From contig JAVLUZ010000417.1 of assembly GCA_036768485.1 (NCBI GenBank), positions 310,001 to 374,000 on the forward strand: DNA of 64,000 bases. The letters are read 5' to 3'. Positions 58,289-64,000 of the stretch are shown here, piece after piece; position 1 is the stretch's first letter; each line of letters starts with the position of its first letter. Source of the stretch: Mermis nigrescens. Its lineage: Eukaryota; Nematoda; Enoplea; Mermithida; Mermithidae. Both the position numbers and the translations under genes were made by a program. The notes under the pieces are model-generated. The model made no database searches. It was not told the origin of the DNA and saw only the letters and a program-made list of their open reading frames with translations.

Positions 58289-58684
58289 GTAATTATGTTG
58301 AATCGAGCCACGTTTTAACAATATTGAAGAAAAATTTTTGCCAAAATGACAAAAAACGTCTAAAAGTTTAAGTTTTTATCATAAGTATGGGAGTACAACG
58401 CCCTCAGCCCTGGGGGAAGGTGGAGACGACCGACTTTAAGGACAGACAATACATGGACAGCAGCCAAATTATGGGGGTCTTGTAAGGCCGAATTGCGAAA
58501 AATAGCACCAAAAATTCAATCATGGAGGTTTATCAATTTTTTAAGGGGTCCACTGGATGGGCATTTGGGTCCAGACCCCCTGTGCCCATGTCTGTCGGAG
58601 GCATCTTTTTTACAGGTACATATCTTAGTGATGTCCCGGTACCATTTTTTAATCAGTGCTGGAGTCGGTGCTAGTACACAAACT

Positions 58685-59050
58685 GCACAGCATGGGAATT
58701 CTGGGGGTGAAACTTTGAAGCGCCGTTTGTTGCTCAAAACTGGTGGATACGCGTCAAACACATCGTTCTCGGCGTTCCTGACAATGCTCTATGTGTTCAG
58801 AACATAAAACATTTAAAAAATTTTGAAAAAATTAAAAAAATATAATAAATTGAAGTTAATATTGTAAAAAAATAAGTACATGGCGCGAAGCGCCAAAATT
58901 TAGCAAATAGGATAGATGGCTAAAAAAGCTTAAAACAGCAGCCTTTTTACGAATTTTTGGAAACTTTGGAAATATTGTGATTTCGGGGGGGTGCAAAATT
59001 TGCTGGGGGTTTAATTTAAACCCACCCAAACCCTCCTCCCTAAGATCGTG
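58685..59050. mobile_element. CAGCATGGGAATTC-family MITE
   Basis: It starts ACTGCACAGCATGGGAATTC and ends CCCTAAGATCGTGTTTG, with GGCGCGAAGCGCC at 58881. Just before it, 58430-58600 is a worn CATGGACAGCAG...TGTGCCCATG-ended copy. TSD not resolved. Confidence 0.6.
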
Positions 59051-59449
59051 TTTGGTAGCATATTAATTAATGCACTACGCTCCCTCAGAAGGATAATTAT
59101 GTACCTATTTGTTTTTCGCTAGACACCTTCTGTTACACTATTCCGTCTATCAAATAGGTATTTCTTTATTGTTTAATTTAAAATAAAGAGAAAAATCTGA
59201 AAATAAATTGAAACAAAAAGGAATTTCGAAGAAAATTAAAATTTTTGGCAAAATAAAGTGAAACCGCTTGAACGAGTATGTGCCTTTATGAGTTTAAATG
59301 TACATACTCGTAGCACAATCACGAATGGCAAGTGCAAGTTTAATTTGAAATGTAAAAGTAATGTAAAGTAAATTTGGGTATGGGGTTCATAACTAATAGA
59401 ATTTACATTTGGTAATTTTTGCAAGAAGATGCCATATAGTCTAGAGTAG

Positions 59450-60320
59450 ATGAAGATAATCAAGAAAGTCTAGAGCTTAAAGGCAGGCTGACGAAATTAT
59501 ATGCAGCGCGCGGAAACATACACCCGAATAATAAGCAAAATGACAGGAAGTCATCAATACACCAAAATAGAAAAGAAAGGAAAAGGGAAAGGAGGACAGG
59601 GAAGAACGGAAAAAATGTGATAAAAGTGTAATAAATAAAATATCAATAAAAATAAATTAAAAAATAGATAAATAAATAGATAAAATATGAAATTTAAAAA
59701 AACGGACAGAAAAAAGTGGAGAAAAGGGTAAATGCGAAGCATGCTATTAGTACATATGAAGGAGACAAAAAGACGCAAGAAATAAGACAAATATAACTTA
59801 AAAGAATAATATGATGAGAAATTGCAATTTTACGAGGCACAAGAGTCTAAATGGAACGTGTTGAATTAACCAGGAGTGAATAGAGAAAGAATACATAAAA
59901 TAAGGAAAAAATCATATAAACAGGTGAGGTCATCAGAGAAGAATTGTAAGTTGCTACAGTTTGGTGGTACCAGTGTGTGGGCTAGAATGCCTCTTAAACG
60001 AAAAGAACAACAACAGGGGAGGCGCAAACAAAACAAATATGAGTCTAAAATCAGACAACAATAAAAAATTAAGAAAAAGATAGAAGTAAAGGGGAAAAGA
60101 AGAAATCGTACAATAATAACAATGAAAAATGGCAATATAAACGGAATAATATGTACAGAAAATTATGATTATGCACGAGTAAAGCAAAAGCGGCAAAAAA
60201 GGAAAAATTACTAGAAGAAATAATGCTTGGCACTATGTATTAGAAAACATATGACACAAAGATGCAGACGAGAAGGAATACGACAATAACAAATGAGTTA
60301 AGAGATTATCTCTGACAATG
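59450..60320. repeat. Purine-rich low-complexity tract
   Basis: The + strand is almost all A and G (for example AAAGAAAGGAAAAGGGAAAG), so pyrimidine-rich minus frames look like membrane proteins. Parts of the + strand would read as Lys/Glu/Gln-rich peptide. No family was recognised. Confidence 0.6.
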
Positions 60321-61319
60321 CACTCCTATCCTGATATTTTAGGGACAATCACGAAAGCGATAAAAATTTTGGAAATCACTGGTATTTTCGGGATAATGCT
60401 GCACCTCGACAAAAACTATGCTAAAGCGAATAATTTTAGAAAGTAATCAGTTAAGGGTTGCTGCAAATCGTCGCAAAAAATTAAAAGTTAGTTAGAGCCC
60501 ACTAAACAAAAATACAAGCACTCTAGGACCAAACAACCAACCATTTTATTTTTTTCTTGTTTTTAGGGGGAATTTTTTAATAACACTCGCGCTTAAGGTT
60601 ATCACCCACAATTACATTGTCGAAAGAGAATACATGAATGAATACATGACATGTAAAGCATGGACGATATAAAAATGAATAGAAAAACCAGAATCTTTTT
60701 TGTATTTTGATTTTTTTTTCTGTATCGCTTCTAACAATTTTAACACAGCTTCATACTTTTCGAATCTTTAGGAATATTCAGTTTCAACACCATGATTAAT
60801 TAGAACAAAATTTCTGCTTATACTCTTATTAGCAAAAATGAAACCAAGGATTAAAATTCGAGAAATGAGGGGGAAAAAATTACTTTTTCCCCTGGTACAT
60901 ACTTTTCAACAATAAAGCTGTACAGTGATATTTTTCAAAACTTGAAAAAAAAACAAAAAACCGCGAATTAAAAGAAACGAAGATTATTTTAAAAAACAGG
61001 CACGGAATATAAACGGGCACTTTGTATTAATCGTTGATATTAATTTAGCAAACATCAATAGGAAAATTTTTTCTCGTCTATCAATTTTGTTAATCCTTTT
61101 TAGTATTTTTAGGCTATTCTATGTTAATAATTTACAACAAAAAGTTACGTATTACGTTAAATCTAGTACAGACTTATATCTGGAAATTTTGACGAAAATT
61201 TGTCTCAAGAAATATTTTTAGAAAAGTTCGCTATCAAGGATTTCGTGCAATTAAAAGATGTTTCGTTGCAAATATATATTCTAAATATTTCCTTAATATC
61301 TTTCAAAATGTCACGTCGG
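60321..61319. other. Presumed MDH1 intron, nothing recognised
   Basis: AT-rich sequence next to the LINE remnant. It may include the 3' part of that element, but no ends or frames could be supported. Confidence 0.35.
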
Positions 61320-62700
61320 TCATAGGACAAATTTGTATTCCAAATGCTTTTGGGGCAGTTTGAGGAGGAAATAAGCCAGGATTTCGTCTATTTTGGAAAA
61401 GAGATTTGTCAGAAATCCAAATATTTTACTAAATCTAGTAAGAGCTACCTTGGAAAGCATGATTGCTAGATCACCAAATTTTCTCCAAAAACTATCAAGC
61501 CTGGGACACTGTGAGATAGCATGAAAAACTGTTACGCGTTCGTTTATATTTTGGCTAAGACAAAATTTGCACTTAGGAGGAACTTGATCAGCTCTTAGAT
61601 GGGCTCTCGTAGACCGAGTATATAAAAAGCGATGAATAATCGCAAAATGAATGTTTTTGGCAGAACCGTCGACAAATTTACATACGGATAATTTTAAATA
61701 TTTTTGGATTCCGATATCAGTTGAATGAAAAGTATCCGTCCAATAATTCATTACGTTATTCGAATTCTTTTTGGATACTATCGCATAAAGTATTTTCGTC
61801 GTCACCTGATTTATCAGCATAGTATTTTGAGTGATTCTTACATTATTGCCATCAACTTACTGAATTTTGTAAGAAATCTCTCCAAGTCTTATATTTTTGT
61901 AAAGACCGGAGCTCTGATGTTAGTCAAACCTCGGTTACCAACGTCTTTGACGTTGTTGTACAAATGCCACATAGAAAGAAGCTTGCTATGAATATCCTTA
62001 TAACCCAGCGCACCTTCCTGCACCGGAAGCTCAATCGTTTTAGTGCATAAGAAATTAGATTCGACAGGATTTTATATAAAGGAACTTTCCGCTATTTCGG
62101 TAATATTTATAAAGGAATTCGGTATCGTTACAAAAGTAGAAATGTACCATAATTTTGAAAGATAATACTTATCTACTATTTTTTAGCTGCGAAATAGGAC
62201 ATATCAAAATTGCTAGACCTAGCACACAGTCTTTCATATTCTTGCTATTTAGGCAGAAGATTTTTCTCAATATAATACCGAATCTGTCAAAGAAAATTCC
62301 GTAGAGTTAAATTGCTTTGGTTACGTAATCTTTGTATCTCTGTGGTACCATTTGATGATTGACAGAACCTAAAATCGAAATTTTGATTTTCTGAATTTTT
62401 GGATTTGATCCTGAAGCAGCCTTAAAAGTGTCGTATTAATCAAAAATTATGTCGACCTATTCAAAATTTGTGGGAAAGAAATTTGTATCGTCTACGTAAT
62501 TGCTGATTTTATAGGTGCGACCGAGAATATCAATCCCCTCCACAAATCTGCATCGCCTGATTAAATTTGTTATGGTTTCGGAAACGCTGTATTGAAGAAT
62601 TAACCACGTTTAGTTTATAAATGAGTGAGATCCAAGAAATAAAATTACTACCTAATTTAAAGTAACCCATAGCGGAAGCTTGGTCAGTTGATAAAAGAAT
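61320..62700 (-). pseudogene. Decayed LINE (non-LTR retrotransposon) reverse transcriptase
   Basis: Read on the minus strand, right to left: GSNFISWISLIYK (about 62660-62620), KISNYVDDTNFF with the YxDD active-site box (about 62510-62475), LPVQEGALGY (about 62030-62000), then a 166-residue frame (61820-61320) with a Cys/His motif CKFC...H...C followed by FWRKF. This order is the palm, YADD box, LP-GGLG block and C-terminal zinc motif of L1/Tx1-type LINEs. The segment that should hold the RQGCPLSP box is missing and the frame shifts several times, so it is inactive. Type assignment is tentative. Confidence 0.75.
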
Positions 62701-63225
62701 GCCACCAATACCATATTTTTGTGAGACCGTCCCTAATGCCCCGTCCGGGGACTTGGTCAGAATGAACTGTTTTCGGCATGACTAGTCTCAGACGATTAGC
62801 GAGAATTTTTGCCTAAATTCTATAATCTACACTCAAAATAGTTAAAAACGCCGATTTTTCCGTTCATTTTTACCACCTTCACCTTCATAGAACTAGGATA
62901 TAATCAGGACATAATCGAAATTCTGTGGCTGTGAACTTAGTTAATGAGTCGTTAAAACGTTAGTTTCACGGGTTTAACATCATTTCGAAATTGCTGCTCC
63001 CAATGTGCAGACATCTATTTTCCTATGCGTCGGCTCATTGCTAAAAATAGACCAACTCGTTTTCTATTTTCCTCTGCGCTCGTTTTATCCGCTTTCAAAA
63101 CTGAACGCTAGCGTTATTTTGGAATTAACATAAAATTTTAGTATTAAAAAAAAGAATTTAAAATTAGTTGTCCTGATAGACCAGCTTTCATTGTTCACAT
63201 ATGTACGTATGTATTAACCTACTAA

Positions 63226-63727
63226 GGGGCGGATTTAAAGAGGGTGGCCGCCTCCCCCCATTGGCCAAAAATATCTGGCGAGATAAAGAATGTAAATGCA
63301 ATTTACAATGATTTTTGGCCGTCATTGACCATAATCTCTCAAATTTTTTCGATGATACCTATTAATGACATTTATTTACTTTCTTGGCGACCTGGAAGCG
63401 ATTTTCTGTTCATGTAGGTTTCCAAACAATTTTAAGAGCAGAAACAGCTATTTTTGCATAGTCTTCTTGTATTTTTAATTAAAAATTTTGATGTTTCGTA
63501 TCAAATGCTATAGATACAGGAAAGCAAGCAGTAAATCATGCTTCTAGACGTCTATCCGCCTTAATTTTACAAATTTTCCGGCGCTTCGCGCCAGCTGTTT
63601 GTTAAAGTCAAAGAAAGTAATTGATTTTCTTGCACAAAATTGTCGAAAATTTTAAAATTTTCAGAAAAAATATTGCGTCACAAGTGATTTTATGTTCCCC
63701 CTTAGGAAAATCCTAGATCCGCCGCTG
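63226..63727. mobile_element. hAT-like element, CAGTGGCGGATCTAGG family, reversed
   Basis: A 502-bp copy with exact TSD CCTACTAA (63218-63225 and 63728-63735). It is the reverse complement of 54060-55363 without that copy's insertion, with an intact CCGGCGCTTCGCGCC hairpin at about 63580. The first two bases (CA) of one end are lost. Confidence 0.85.
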
Positions 63728-64000
63728 CCTACTAACCTACCTATCCTTAATTTATAAAATTATTAAAACGCAAAAATTAATTTATTTTTGTTAATGAGAT
63801 GAAAAATTGCAAGGTTACCCATGCATGTTTCATTTCGTAGTGGAAGAGCGAAATTTTTCATTTAAATGAATAGTGCATTGTACAATCATTTTTTGTAAGT
63901 TTTATTTAAATCTAGCTCTGTGAAGATGGAACGAGTTCAAATTTAATTTTCACTGATTGTTATCCATGCAATACATATACATTCATAATTCCTGTTTAAA

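Noticed and set aside
59554..60196. Hydrophobic minus-strand frames resembling membrane proteins
   Set aside because: They come from the pyrimidine-rich strand of a low-complexity purine tract.

Overview
The window is metazoan nuclear DNA, most likely from an arthropod or similar invertebrate. Genes are split by GT-AG introns, the DNA is AT-rich, and introns and intergenic DNA are packed with short non-autonomous DNA transposons. No bacterial-type operon, CRISPR array, rRNA or tRNA gene was recognised. The exact taxon cannot be read from the sequence.

Two conserved protein genes are present, both on the + strand. Positions 1-21944 hold the large subunit of replication factor C (RFC1), entering from the left. 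Twelve exons can be joined in a consistent phase to 853 codons plus a stop, covering the acidic linker, the AAA+ clamp-loader ATPase and the C-terminal collar. The BRCT domain expected before the ATPase was not found. Positions 33896-58288 hold six exons (265 codons) of cytosolic malate dehydrogenase (MDH1), with NAD-binding, substrate-binding and catalytic residues intact. The last ~70 residues lie beyond the window. The two genes have unrelated roles (DNA clamp loading; NAD-linked malate/oxaloacetate interconversion).

Everything else is dominated by mobile DNA. I traced about twenty elements by paired ~8-bp target-site duplications (TSDs) and terminal inverted repeats (TIRs) beginning CAG or CAT, which points to the hAT superfamily or a relative. 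None carries a recognisable transposase, so all appear to be moved in trans. They are nested up to five deep (27163-33318) and three deep (37568-38395). A 13-bp stable-hairpin motif, GGCGCGAAGCGCC, recurs about 45 times in families whose ends are otherwise unrelated. Other contents are two pairs of inverted minisatellites inside elements (28.8-31.2 kb and 38.8-40.2 kb), a ~270-bp tandem repeat (44.8-46.0 kb), a 4.3-kb element with 140-bp inverted arms (46184-50472), long (AT)n tracts, Tc1/mariner-like remnants, and a decayed LINE reverse transcriptase on the minus strand (61.3-62.7 kb).

Region by region: 1-21944 RFC1 with element-filled introns; 21945-33895 intergenic, including the deep nest; 33896-58288 MDH1, whose 7-kb and 10-kb introns hold the minisatellites, satellite and palindromic element; 58289-64000 presumed MDH1 intron with a purine-rich tract, LINE remnant and one further element.
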